A stretch of DNA of 64,000 nucleotides. Source: Candidatus Opimibacter skivensis. GTDB lineage: Bacteria > Bacteroidota > Bacteroidia > Chitinophagales > Saprospiraceae. The stretch is from assembly GCA_016722045.1 (NCBI GenBank), contig JADKGY010000032.1, positions 230,001 to 294,000 on the forward strand, written 5' to 3'. Within the stretch, counting starts at the first letter, position 1. Every line of letters starts with the position of its first letter. The position numbers were made by a program, and so were the translations under genes. The notes under the pieces were generated by a model. The model worked only from the letters and a program-made list of their open reading frames with translations, was not told where the DNA came from and made no database searches. This document shows positions 34,357-43,130 of this stretch, piece by piece.

Positions 34357-37300
34357 TTATTTCAACAACGTCACATCTCCTTCCCTGATAAACTGGCTCC
34401 CATCTTTAAATTTTGCAATTAATCTGTATGCAAATACTGCAGAGTTCAACTCCCTTCCTTTTAATCTTCCATCCCATGCATTGTTTGGATCATTTGCCTG
34501 GAAATGATCACGAGAGAAAACCATATTTCCCCATCGATCAAAAATGATGAGGGATGAAATCTCTTCCACATCCGAACCTGCACTGATGATCAGTTTATCA
34601 TTGATAATGTCACCATTCGGAGAAAAGATATTCGGGACATAGATGTCTGTATTCTTTTCTAAAAATATGGTCAATGCATCTTCATCCTTGCATCCATCCA
34701 CACTTATGACAGAGACGGAATATGTAGTCGTTACAATAGGCACCACGGGTTGTGTAAGGCATGTCGGACAATTTGGATTTGTAAGACCTGTCCAGATGAT
34801 CGATGCGAGGGAATCAAAAGGTACATTGACGATGGCATTGATGAGAACTGTATCACCGGCTTCGATGATCTGGTCATCGCCAAGTTCTACATTGACCATC
34901 AGGGGAACATTGATGAAGATGATTTCTTTCTTTTCACAATCATTGGCATCACGAGCCGTGATGTGGTATGTGCCTCCGCTCAATCCTTTGAATGATGGTG
35001 AAGATTGATAATTTATTTCATCAATTGAATATCTAACGGGTAAAACTCCTCCAATTTGTTCAACCGTAATACTTCCATTATGCTGATCGAAACAATCAGG
35101 ATTTGAAACAACAAAACTGATCATGAATGGACCCGGATCTGACAAAGTAATTTTGCCATCAGTCTTACATCCATTTGCATCGGTGATCGTGACTGTGTAC
35201 AAACCGGAAGAAAGGTCAGTTATACTTTGATCTGTGCTTCCGGTGGACCAGATGTAGGAATATGGAGAAACACCTGAAACATTTGCAATCGCGCTGCCAT
35301 CTGCTTCTCCAAAACAACTGATGTCATATCCATTGAAATCTGATGTGACTTGTACTTGCAGATCAGGCAATGGATATAAAGTTGTTTGTTCGATGACAAG
35401 ACTGTCGCATCCATCCTGATTTGTGAATGTGTTTTGATTGATTCCAACTTGTGCAGGATCACAGGTACTAAAAGAAATAATGGTTGTATCCGCAGGAATA
35501 AGCGAAACTGTGAGTGTCACAATACTATCACACCCGTTTTGATTCGTAAGTGTCGTGATGAATACTCCGGCTTGTGAAGACATACAGGTATTTGAAAAAA
35601 GAAATGTCTCACTTGATGCCAACAAATCAATTGTTTCTGTCACTATACTGTCACATCCAAATTGATTTGTCAGGGTATGAATAAAAACACCTGCTGCTGA
35701 AGGATCGCATGTTGTAGAATTAATAAATGTCTGTTCTGATAGACTGAGACTAACTGTTGTGGTGACAATGCTATCGCAACCAAATCGGTTTATGTAGGAT
35801 TGAGTAAAAGTACCCACATCTGCTGGATCACAAGATGAACTAACAACAGATATAGAATCACTTGCTGAATAACTGATAGTAGTAAATACAGTACTGTCAC
35901 ATCCTGCCTGCGAATTAAAATGCATTTCAAAAACACCAAGACTTGAAGAATCGCAGGATGTGGTATTTGTATAAGTTGTGTCCGGAATACCTGCACTAAC
36001 TGTAGTGATCACAAAACTGTCACATCCATCCTGACCGGAATACATCAATTGAAAAATACCAATAGCCGCAGAGTCACAGGATATAGAACTCAGATAACTT
36101 GTATCTGTAGGTGCCATTGTGATCGAGGTAATAACCAAACTATCACAACCCGATTGATCCACCAGCAATTGTTGAGTTACACCCAGGAGTGATGAATCGC
36201 ATGTGGTCTGCAATATTATTGTTGTATCCTGTGGTGGAGTCAATGTGACTGTCGTGATCACCAGACTATCACAGCCATCCTGATTTTGCAATAATTGTGT
36301 GAACACACCTACATTGGATGAATTGCACGACGCAAGTGAAATGGAAGTTGTATCAGAAGGCAAAAACGTAACTGTTGTATGCACTACCGTATCACATCCG
36401 GTGGGATTGTTTAGATGGGTAATGAATACACCGGCTTCTGCAGGAATGCATGTAGTCGCTTGTGCAGAAATATTTACGGCAGGTGATACATCGATCGTGA
36501 AATTGACCGTGCTGTCACATCCATCGATGGAATAAAATAATATCTCATACTGACCGGCCTGGTTCTCCCAATAATATCCCAGCCAGATACTATCACCATC
36601 GCATATGCTCTCAACTACATTCGTGATGTACGTCGGGAATACAAAGATGGCTTGTGTAGAATCCGTCATCTCGATACAAGCGGGTTGTGAAGGAATGATG
36701 CTTGTGATCGTATAGACCGTCGAGCCTCCGGGTAAATCAAAAAAAGTATAATTGCCTTCAACATCGGTCAATGTAAATGGTGAACCGGGATCAGGTGTAA
36801 TCTCAATCGTCATCGGGAATGGCGAATCGTTTTCGATTGTCATATTCGCCTGCTCATTGTCGCAGATATCAGTTTCGCCGGTGAGGGAAACATGGATGAC
36901 AGGTATGATATCAAGCTCGACCGTATCCTGATTAGGACAAAGGATGCCATTTGAAACCGTGACGATGTATTGACCTGAAGTGCCTGTTGTGATAGTCTGG
37001 CTGTGTTGTCCTGTGGACCAATTGTAGTTCGCACCGGGATTCCCTGCATCGAATGTGGTGGTCAATCCATCGCATTGCTGTTGGTCAGGACCGAGATCAA
37101 CAGGGACACGTGCCAGTTCATTCACTTGTATAAATGCTGTAGCGACATTGCTCATCGCACCCGATTCGGTGGTAAACTGAACTTCTACAGTACGCAATCC
37201 TCCTGTCGGATAATTTGATATGTTATTGTAGACAACAAGTCGGAGTGCATCTTTGAAGTCAGTAGATTTTGCTCCACCTGCATTTGACAATGTGATCATA

Positions 37301-38361
37301 TCGGTACCCGAACCTGAAACATTAATTCCGGCGACTGATCCGGTCATAGATAATAATTCGAATGGAACATCAGGAACGAAACCTGTGATCTGTATCGTCA
37401 TTTCACTGATGATAGCATCATAAAACATGCGTATGTCTTCATCTGCGATTCCAACACCATTAGACAGACAATTATAATCGGGAGAATTGTAATCAGCATT
37501 GGTGGCGCCAGAGCTGTCGTTGCAGTCGAGATCTAAAGTAGTAACGCATGGTGGGGGAGGGGCGAATTCTAGAGGAGAAGAAATGAAAAAACCAATAGCA
37601 TTTCCAACATAGCATACCGGTGTAATTGCTCCATCTATAAGGTTAACCAAAACCAGTTCGTCTGTATTAACATGCGAGCCAATCAATGTATTGCAGAAAG
37701 GAGTTGCTGAAATGCCCGTCAATTCATCAAACAATGGATAGGTAAGAACAACTTGACTGTTACCGGGAGTAAGTGTGTCCAACTGGACAATACTATACGT
37801 GAATGGAACCGCATCTTTGGTTAAATAATAAATCTCACCTCCTGCAATTGTCATTTCTGACAAACTCCTGAAGCCAGTAGATCCAATAGCAGTAACTATT
37901 CCTGAATTAATATTCCATCGATACAAGGTATCTGACAAATTCAGATACCACCCCATCGAGTAAAAAATCCCATTTCCCACGCTTATAAAGCCTGCCATGT
38001 GAGGTAAAGTTGCCTGCCCAGTAAAAACAATACTAGTATTTCCAGTCAGAATATCTACCTGAAGTATTTGATTAGTGGTAGTATTTAAATAATATAAGTT
38101 ACCATCTGGTCCGAACGAAATGCCTCCGTCATAGCCATCTGTAAGCCCGATCGGTTGGACATTACATTCACAAAAAGAATTATTTATATTTATCTTATAT
38201 AAAGTAAGAAGTGAAGGGTTATAATAATCCTGGCAAAATAATTTCCCATTAAAAAAGAAAAATGTGAAAACCAAAGGAAAAATGGAAAGGTATGCACCAT
38301 TCCAATAATTTAAATTAAATGCTTTTGAATAATATTTCACCTGAAAATAATTCTTAATCAT
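34357..38361 (-). CDS. Giant T9SS type B secreted protein with nine ~41-residue Cys-pair repeats and SprB repeats
   Basis: A 1334-residue exported protein. The signal region is at about 25-44 ('SIFPLVFTFFFFNGKLFCQ'). A propeller-like domain spans about 48-270 ('GISFGPDGNLYYLNTTT'). Ig-like domains follow, with 'DLGPDQQQCDG' near 422. Then nine tandem repeats cover about 636-1010, each of the form TCDxxxxGVFxxxLxNQxGC followed by DSxVxTTVxL. SprB-type repeats come next ('CFGEADGSAIANVSG', 'YIWSTGSTDQSI'). The gliding-motility-associated C-terminal sorting domain closes the protein (about 1245-1334; 'IYVPNIFSPNGDIINDKL', 'FDRWGNMVF'). It is probably a cell-surface or released adhesin-like protein exported by T9SS. 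The end is duplicated at 38881-38976. Confidence 0.9.
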   Translation of the reverse strand: MIKNYFQVKYYSKAFNLNYWNGAYLSIFPLVFTFFFFNGKLFCQDYYNPSLLTLYKININNSFCECNVQPIGLTDGYDGGISFGPDGNLYYLNTTTNQILQVDILTGNTSIVFTGQATLPHMAGFISVGNGIFYSMGWYLNLSDTLYRWNINSGIVTAIGSTGFRSLSEMTIAGGEIYYLTKDAVPFTYSIVQLDTLTPGNSQVVLTYPLFDELTGISATPFCNTLIGSHVNTDELVLVNLIDGAITPVCYVGNAIGFFISSPLEFAPPPPCVTTLDLDCNDSSGATNADYNSPDYNCLSNGVGIADEDIRMFYDAIISEMTIQITGFVPDVPFELLSMTGSVAGINVSGSGTDMITLSNAGGAKSTDFKDALRLVVYNNISNYPTGGLRTVEVQFTTESGAMSNVATAFIQVNELARVPVDLGPDQQQCDGLTTTFDAGNPGANYNWSTGQHSQTITTGTSGQYIVTVSNGILCPNQDTVELDIIPVIHVSLTGETDICDNEQANMTIENDSPFPMTIEITPDPGSPFTLTDVEGNYTFFDLPGGSTVYTITSIIPSQPACIEMTDSTQAIFVFPTYITNVVESICDGDSIWLGYYWENQAGQYEILFYSIDGCDSTVNFTIDVSPAVNISAQATTCIPAEAGVFITHLNNPTGCDTVVHTTVTFLPSDTTSISLASCNSSNVGVFTQLLQNQDGCDSLVITTVTLTPPQDTTIILQTTCDSSLLGVTQQLLVDQSGCDSLVITSITMAPTDTSYLSSISCDSAAIGIFQLMYSGQDGCDSFVITTVSAGIPDTTYTNTTSCDSSSLGVFEMHFNSQAGCDSTVFTTISYSASDSISVVSSSCDPADVGTFTQSYINRFGCDSIVTTTVSLSLSEQTFINSTTCDPSAAGVFIHTLTNQFGCDSIVTETIDLLASSETFLFSNTCMSSQAGVFITTLTNQNGCDSIVTLTVSLIPADTTIISFSTCDPAQVGINQNTFTNQDGCDSLVIEQTTLYPLPDLQVQVTSDFNGYDISCFGEADGSAIANVSGVSPYSYIWSTGSTDQSITDLSSGLYTVTITDANGCKTDGKITLSDPGPFMISFVVSNPDCFDQHNGSITVEQIGGVLPVRYSIDEINYQSSPSFKGLSGGTYHITARDANDCEKKEIIFINVPLMVNVELGDDQIIEAGDTVLINAIVNVPFDSLASIIWTGLTNPNCPTCLTQPVVPIVTTTYSVSVISVDGCKDEDALTIFLEKNTDIYVPNIFSPNGDIINDKLIISAGSDVEEISSLIIFDRWGNMVFSRDHFQANDPNNAWDGRLKGRELNSAVFAYRLIAKFKDGSQFIREGDVTLLK

Positions 38362-38460
38362 AAAGGCTTAAATCTCAATCTGGGGTTCATTAAAGATAAT
38401 CATAAGTGGGTAAGTTTAATAAAATTGGGAAGGAGGAGATTTTGTAGTAAAATCATTAAA

Positions 38461-38628
38461 GCCCCATAGGGGCCAAAGGTCGGTAACACATGTGCACGAA
38501 AATCGTATCTCGTGCCGTAGGTACGAAAGGGAATCTGTTTGTTGTTGATGGGTTGTCTCAGAAACGATGATCCCCGTTTTGCCCCTATGCTTCGTTTTGC
38601 CCCTAAATCCCCTAAAGGGGACTTTTGA
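38461..38628. repeat. Hairpin repeats upstream of the T9SS cargo gene
   Basis: AGCCCCATAGGGGCCAAAGG (38460-38479) and CGTGCCGTAGGTACG (38512-38526) belong to the stem-ATA/GTA-AGG-stem family also seen at 15503-15583. A CCCCTAAATCCCCTAAAGGGG hairpin (38600-38620) follows, preceded by a repeated GTTTTGCCCCTA word. Confidence 0.65.
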
Positions 38629-38640
38629 TTAGCCTTATTT

Positions 38641-38854
38641 CTAGTGAGTGGGCGTGATTTTCACTCGCAGTTACAAACTGCTTGAGGATGATTTTCGAAA
38701 TGGACATTGGTTGTTGATATGGATTCGAAGTTGATAAACTTCAAATAGCGATTTGATATGATTTACACTCGCAGTTACAAACTGCTTGAGGATGATTTTC
38801 GAAATGGACATTAATTGTTGATATGGATTCGAAGTTGATAAACTTCGAATAGCG
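38641..38854. repeat. Dispersed repeat block, copies 2 and 3
   Basis: Two direct copies (38641-38750 and 38751-38854) of the ~105-bp module seen at 34056-34164, each with ACTCGCAGTTACAAACTGCT and GAGGATGATTTTCGAAATGG and ending in the GAAGTTGATAAACTTC inverted repeat. Together with the hairpin at 38600 and the gene fragment at 38881 they reproduce the order found downstream of the T9SS gene. Confidence 0.88.
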
Positions 38855-38880
38855 GGTGGGGATGAATCCGAAGATAATTT

Positions 38881-38976
38881 TTAACGCAACAACGTCACAT
38901 CTCCTTCCCTGATAAACTGGCTCCCATCTTTAAATTTTGCAATTAATCTGTATGCAAACACTGCAGAGTTCAACAA
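38881..38976 (-). pseudogene. Remnant of a second T9SS cargo gene (last 32 codons)
   Basis: The minus strand reads LNSAVFAYRLIAKFKDGSQF then IREGDVTLLR and a stop. It is identical, apart from the final residue, to the end of the intact 1334-residue gene (which ends LLK), and nearly identical in DNA. Upstream of 38976 the similarity stops abruptly, 28 bp after the murF-alr stop codon. There is no start or signal peptide. This is the truncated end of a paralog left by deletion, or a copied segment. Confidence 0.85.
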
Positions 38977-39003
38977 TAATTGCTTTATAACTGTCTTTCT
39001 TTT

Positions 39004-41457
39004 CTATCCATGTTCGTATACTTTCCTGATCCGGGGATTGAGATTGGTCATTATTTCATAGGGAATAGTGCCACAGGCCTGGGCTAATGCTTCAATCGAA
39101 TGATCCTTGTCAAAGATCACTACTTCATCACCGATGGCTGCTTCGGGGATATGGGTTACATCAATCATCGTCATGTCCATACATACCCTTCCGATGATAG
39201 GAGCCAGCTGTCCATGGAGAGAAAATGAAGATCCCACACTCCCGGCAACCCTGGGAAGGCCATCAGCGTAACCAAGATTGACTGTAGCAATCGTACGATC
39301 TCTATCGGTTATAAAACTCCTTGAATAGCTGACTGATTCTCCGGGTCCAATCTGCTGGATGTGAAGTATGCGGGCAGTAAGACTGTGCACCGGCATGAGT
39401 TGAGGATGATCAGGCAAACCCACTCCATATAGACCGATACCTAATCTGACAGCTTCAAATTGATATTCCGGAAAACGCAGAATTCCATTTGTACTTAATA
39501 CATGTCTTGGCGGCTGATAGCCTAAACCTTCGGATAAAAGAGCATACATCTTGTCAAATCTTCTGACCTGCTCATGCGTGAAGCTATCCCATCTCGGATC
39601 ATCTGTTCCCGAAAGATGCGTGAATACAGTTCCTACTTTTATCCATGGCTGATGTTGAAGGATACGAATCAAATCCGGAATTTCATCAATAGCGAATCCA
39701 AGGCGATGTGTACCCGAATCAATTTTGATATGTATGATGGCGCTGTCCTGAGAAAACTGACATGCCGTCAATAGTTTTTGGAGAATATGTTGATTATAAA
39801 TTTCAGGTTCAAGATTATGCTGCAGGATGAGATCCATTCCTTCAGGATCCGGGTTGAGTACAATGACAGGTATGGATATGCCTGCTTCTCTTAGTTCAAT
39901 ACCTTCATCAATAACAGCGACGGCCAACATATCGACATGCTGCCATGACAAAAAACGACATACCTCAAGACTACCTGCTCCGTATGCATTCGCTTTAACT
40001 ACAGCTATCTTTTTTACACCTGGACGGATCATCTTATAGAAGTATCTCAGATTATGATCCAAGGCCTGGAAATCAACATGCAGTACAGCAGAATGTGATC
40101 TCAACCGAAGGCGCCTGGCGATACGTTCAAAACCAAACCGCCGTGCACCTTTCAGAAGAATAACTTCATTATGAACATCCGTAATACCACCTTTGCGAAA
40201 CAGATCATCTACATCCTGGTATGTATAACAAATCACTTCAGGTGGTACTAAATGAATGAGTGCTTTTACTTCAGTACCGATACAAATCAATTTATCAATT
40301 CCTGCGCCGGAGATCATCTCAGCAAGTTCTTCATATATCACTGCGTTTCCATGAGCGTGATCGGAAAGAATGAGAGTTTTCCGTTGCGTTTGTCCTGCTA
40401 TGTCAAGACTTTCAAGTGCATATTGCAGCGAGTCGAGATCAAGGCTATAACTATCATTGATCAATACACAACCCTGTATGGCATCCTCTGCTTTGAGACG
40501 CATATCAATGGGCTGTAATTCTTCAAAATAAGGAAGTCGCTCTTCTATAGGAATATCCAAAGCCACCATTGTCGTCAGACATGCAAGGCTGTTAGATACG
40601 GGAACAGCGCCTATAAAGGGTAAAGAATAATTCCATTGATGACCATCAAATGAAAAGCTGACTTTCGTATGATCATTTATTTTCTCAGATGATGCATTGA
40701 TCAGACCATGACTCTTCAGGCTCCATGTAAAATGATTTTTTTCTGGAAATGATTTTTGCACAGCCTCTGCGACAACTTCTTCATCCGCCGGAAAAACAAT
40801 TGATGCAGCATCTGTGCACATCACCAGTTTCTCTTTCAGCTTGAGATCAGAATCATATGCGAAACCTTCATTGTGCGCATCACCGAAATGTGTAAAAACG
40901 ACTATGTCCGGCCGGATGATTTTTCGAAGACGTTCCATTTCATTTGGGTTTGAAATACCGGCCTCGATGATCGCATATGAAGTATCTATGGGAATATTCC
41001 AAACCGACAATGGCACACCAACCTGGCTATTGTAGCTACCCGGACTGCGATACACATTCTGATCACGGTACAATAGCATATAGAGCCATTCTTTTACCCA
41101 TGTTTTACCATTGCTCCCGATGATGGCGATCACTTTTCCTTTATAAAGCTGACGGTGGTAGCTTGCTATTTTATGAAAGGCGTCCAATACATTTGGCACC
41201 TTGATATAATTCGCTTCAGGGAAGGATGTTGTATCCATATTTTCCTGAACCAGAAAACTTCTGATGCCCTGTTCAAAAGCCTGATGAATGTAACCATGTC
41301 CATCTGTGCGGGCACCCTGAAGGGCTATAAAAAGGGCATTGGTCTGCCAGGCAGCTTTGCGGCTGTCGATGCAGATATTCTGGATGGTAGCTGATGGATA
41401 CGGGAGTTGATGACTTCCCTCAGCGAAAAGGGATGCAATAGATTCAGCGGTATACAC
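39004..41457 (-). CDS. Bifunctional MurF / alanine racemase fusion
   Basis: An 817-residue fusion, typical of Bacteroidota, that racemises alanine and adds D-Ala-D-Ala to UDP-MurNAc-tripeptide. The N-terminal Mur ligase has the ATP loop 'IIGSNGKTWVKEW' (about 112-124; the usual T/S after GKT is replaced by W) and 'AIIEAGISNPNEM'. The C-terminal racemase has the PLP lysine K488 in 'AVVKANAYGAGS' and the conserved 'NLGYADGLPR'. I prefer the GTG at 41457 (VYTAESIASLF aligns with normal MurF starts); an ATG at 41520 would overlap DUF2480. Because key MurF residues are altered, ligase activity is not certain. Confidence 0.92.
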   Translation of the reverse strand: MYTAESIASLFAEGSHQLPYPSATIQNICIDSRKAAWQTNALFIALQGARTDGHGYIHQAFEQGIRSFLVQENMDTTSFPEANYIKVPNVLDAFHKIASYHRQLYKGKVIAIIGSNGKTWVKEWLYMLLYRDQNVYRSPGSYNSQVGVPLSVWNIPIDTSYAIIEAGISNPNEMERLRKIIRPDIVVFTHFGDAHNEGFAYDSDLKLKEKLVMCTDAASIVFPADEEVVAEAVQKSFPEKNHFTWSLKSHGLINASSEKINDHTKVSFSFDGHQWNYSLPFIGAVPVSNSLACLTTMVALDIPIEERLPYFEELQPIDMRLKAEDAIQGCVLINDSYSLDLDSLQYALESLDIAGQTQRKTLILSDHAHGNAVIYEELAEMISGAGIDKLICIGTEVKALIHLVPPEVICYTYQDVDDLFRKGGITDVHNEVILLKGARRFGFERIARRLRLRSHSAVLHVDFQALDHNLRYFYKMIRPGVKKIAVVKANAYGAGSLEVCRFLSWQHVDMLAVAVIDEGIELREAGISIPVIVLNPDPEGMDLILQHNLEPEIYNQHILQKLLTACQFSQDSAIIHIKIDSGTHRLGFAIDEIPDLIRILQHQPWIKVGTVFTHLSGTDDPRWDSFTHEQVRRFDKMYALLSEGLGYQPPRHVLSTNGILRFPEYQFEAVRLGIGLYGVGLPDHPQLMPVHSLTARILHIQQIGPGESVSYSRSFITDRDRTIATVNLGYADGLPRVAGSVGSSFSLHGQLAPIIGRVCMDMTMIDVTHIPEAAIGDEVVIFDKDHSIEALAQACGTIPYEIMTNLNPRIRKVYEHG

Positions 41458-41477
41458 GTGTTGAAGGTATAGATTTA

Positions 41478-41996
41478 TTAAACGCCTTTTGAACGTTTGA
41501 ATACAGGAACAGTAGAGCAAGGTTCTCCGAACATTAGGGATTTAACGACCGGAACAAGTTTATTCGTCAATGCCATATAAATCTCCGGACCTATCGTGAC
41601 ACTATCACTGCAGCCCTTGATGATGACACGTTGATCATGATATGGTGTCACATCGAGATGATCTATATGGTCAAGCATTTTTTTGCTGATCCATTGTTCA
41701 GGTGTACCAAAAAATATTTGATTCGTAAACGGAATTGCATTTGTGGAGATCAGCATAAAAGCCCAACTAGGGATGATGGCATCTGTTGAACAAAAAACAC
41801 AAAGTGGCTGATCTTTATATTGAGACCAGTCGTGGGTTTTCATCATTTCCCTGAAGTCTTTCTCTTTCAGGATTAATTCCATAAAAAGAAAATCTTTGAG
41901 ATCCAGTACGGCTGGTTTAAGAGAAGGTACCCATTCTTCAGGTCTTAATGTGATAAGACCACTTTCAGCTATTTTATTGACCAGTGTTTCGCTCAT
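41478..41996 (-). CDS. DUF2480 family protein
   Basis: A 172-residue soluble protein of a Bacteroidota-specific family: 'VNKIAESGLITLRPEEW' at the N-terminus, 'VFCSTDAIIPSWAFMLI' in the middle, 'RVIIKGCSDSVTIGPEIYMA' and 'VKSLMFGEPCSTVPVFKR' at the C-terminus. Conserved cysteines (C67, C131 and C163 region) might bind metal, but no function is known to me. It sits between scpB (10-bp gap) and murF-alr (20-bp gap) in a minus-strand operon. Confidence 0.88.
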   Translation of the reverse strand: MSETLVNKIAESGLITLRPEEWVPSLKPAVLDLKDFLFMELILKEKDFREMMKTHDWSQYKDQPLCVFCSTDAIIPSWAFMLISTNAIPFTNQIFFGTPEQWISKKMLDHIDHLDVTPYHDQRVIIKGCSDSVTIGPEIYMALTNKLVPVVKSLMFGEPCSTVPVFKRSKGV

Positions 41997-42006
41997 GGAA
42001 AAAGAA

Positions 42007-42663
42007 TTATTCAGACTCGTCTGAAACAGAGGCTATCAAGGTATCCCCATGCTGCCCTCCAAGTGAATCATAGGAAACAACCTCTTCCAGGGAAGAAGGT
42101 TCACCAATTTCTTCGGAAGCTGCCTGAAATTCTTTGAGCTGGGGCAAATCATCCATCGATTTTAAACCAAAATAATCCATGAATTTGGGGCTTGCAGCGT
42201 ATAAAAGAGGTTTTCCCGGTCCTGTAGATCGGCCTACGATCTCAATTAGCTCCTTTTCCAGCAATTTATCAATGGCATAATCGGCGTTTACACCCCTTAT
42301 TTGTTCGATTTCAGCTCTGGAGACAGGCTGTCTGTAGGCAATGATGGCAAGGGTTTCAAGAGCCACTTTTGATAACCTGCGTTTAGTCAATTGCTTGAGG
42401 TAATGGCCTGCTACGTGGTGATAGGCTCCTTTGGTCACAAACTGGAAACCTTCAGCCACCTCGACGATTTCGATGGCAAAATTGTCATCCCAGTATTTCT
42501 CCACAAGCCTGACCAAAGCATCTTCAATATCCTGAGGCTCTATTTTGACCTGGAGGGCATTTTCCAGGTTATAACGTATGTCCTCCCTTTTTACAGGTTG
42601 TTGGGCAACAAATATGAGGCATTCTATGTGGGTATCCAGTCTATTTTCCATTGGGGGCGCCAA
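42007..42663 (-). CDS. scpB: Segregation and condensation protein B
   Basis: A 218-residue ScpB, the winged-helix kleisin-associated subunit of SMC-ScpAB that compacts the chromosome. Typical stretches are 'IECLIFVAQQPVKREDI', 'VTKGAYHHVAGHYLKQL', 'LSKVALETLAIIAYRQPVSR' and 'EIEQIRGVNADYAIDKLLEK'. The tail is acidic. It is preceded (9-bp gap) by a small membrane protein and followed by DUF2480. Confidence 0.94.
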   Translation of the reverse strand: MAPPMENRLDTHIECLIFVAQQPVKREDIRYNLENALQVKIEPQDIEDALVRLVEKYWDDNFAIEIVEVAEGFQFVTKGAYHHVAGHYLKQLTKRRLSKVALETLAIIAYRQPVSRAEIEQIRGVNADYAIDKLLEKELIEIVGRSTGPGKPLLYAASPKFMDYFGLKSMDDLPQLKEFQAASEEIGEPSSLEEVVSYDSLGGQHGDTLIASVSDESE

Positions 42664-42672
42664 AATAAGGGA

Positions 42673-43035
42673 TTATAAATGCAATATCAAGAAAACCACC
42701 AGGCTAATCACCAGGATAAAAGCAGCCCCAACGATTATCGTCTGTGTAGCTTGTTCCCTGTTCATTTTCTTTCTGCCCCTGTTGCGAGGTGTATCTGTCA
42801 CCTGATCGATCGTGAATCCGTAGGAAAACTTGCCTTCTTTTTCCTCAACGGCTACATCACAGAGCTCCTCGTCAATAAAAAAGGAATAGTTTTTACTGGT
42901 AAGCACATTGAAATCAATCACTACGATCCTGGAATTGCAGTAGACGACCAGATGGCCAGAATTATCTCCATGGAATAGCCCTACATTATGGCTGTATCCA
43001 TCATCATCGACATATGTCCAGGTGATCTGGCTCAT
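42673..43035 (-). CDS. Small protein with C-terminal membrane anchor, unknown
   Basis: A 120-residue protein from the ATG at 43035 ('MSQITWTYVDDDGYSHNVGL'). The N-terminal ~90 residues are beta-rich, with 'GDNSGHLVVYCNSRIVVIDF'; a Lys/Arg/Asn linker (RNRGRKKMNR) precedes one C-terminal helix ('IIVGAAFILVISLVVFLILH'). This is a tail-anchored topology with the domain probably cytoplasmic. An upstream extension to 43086 lacks support. Family unknown to me. It heads the operon with scpB. Confidence 0.75.
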   Translation of the reverse strand: MSQITWTYVDDDGYSHNVGLFHGDNSGHLVVYCNSRIVVIDFNVLTSKNYSFFIDEELCDVAVEEKEGKFSYGFTIDQVTDTPRNRGRKKMNREQATQTIIVGAAFILVISLVVFLILHL

Positions 43036-43130
43036 GTAAAATTTAAGATATAAGCAGTGATAATTTAATAGAACAAAAAGACGCACATGTTAAACGAAGG
43101 AATCACAGGATACAATATAATCAAATCCGT

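Noticed and set aside
38641..38854. Insertion sequence flanking the T9SS gene
   Set aside because: No transposase frame, no terminal inverted repeats bounding a unit; the modules are short dispersed repeats shared with 34056-34164.
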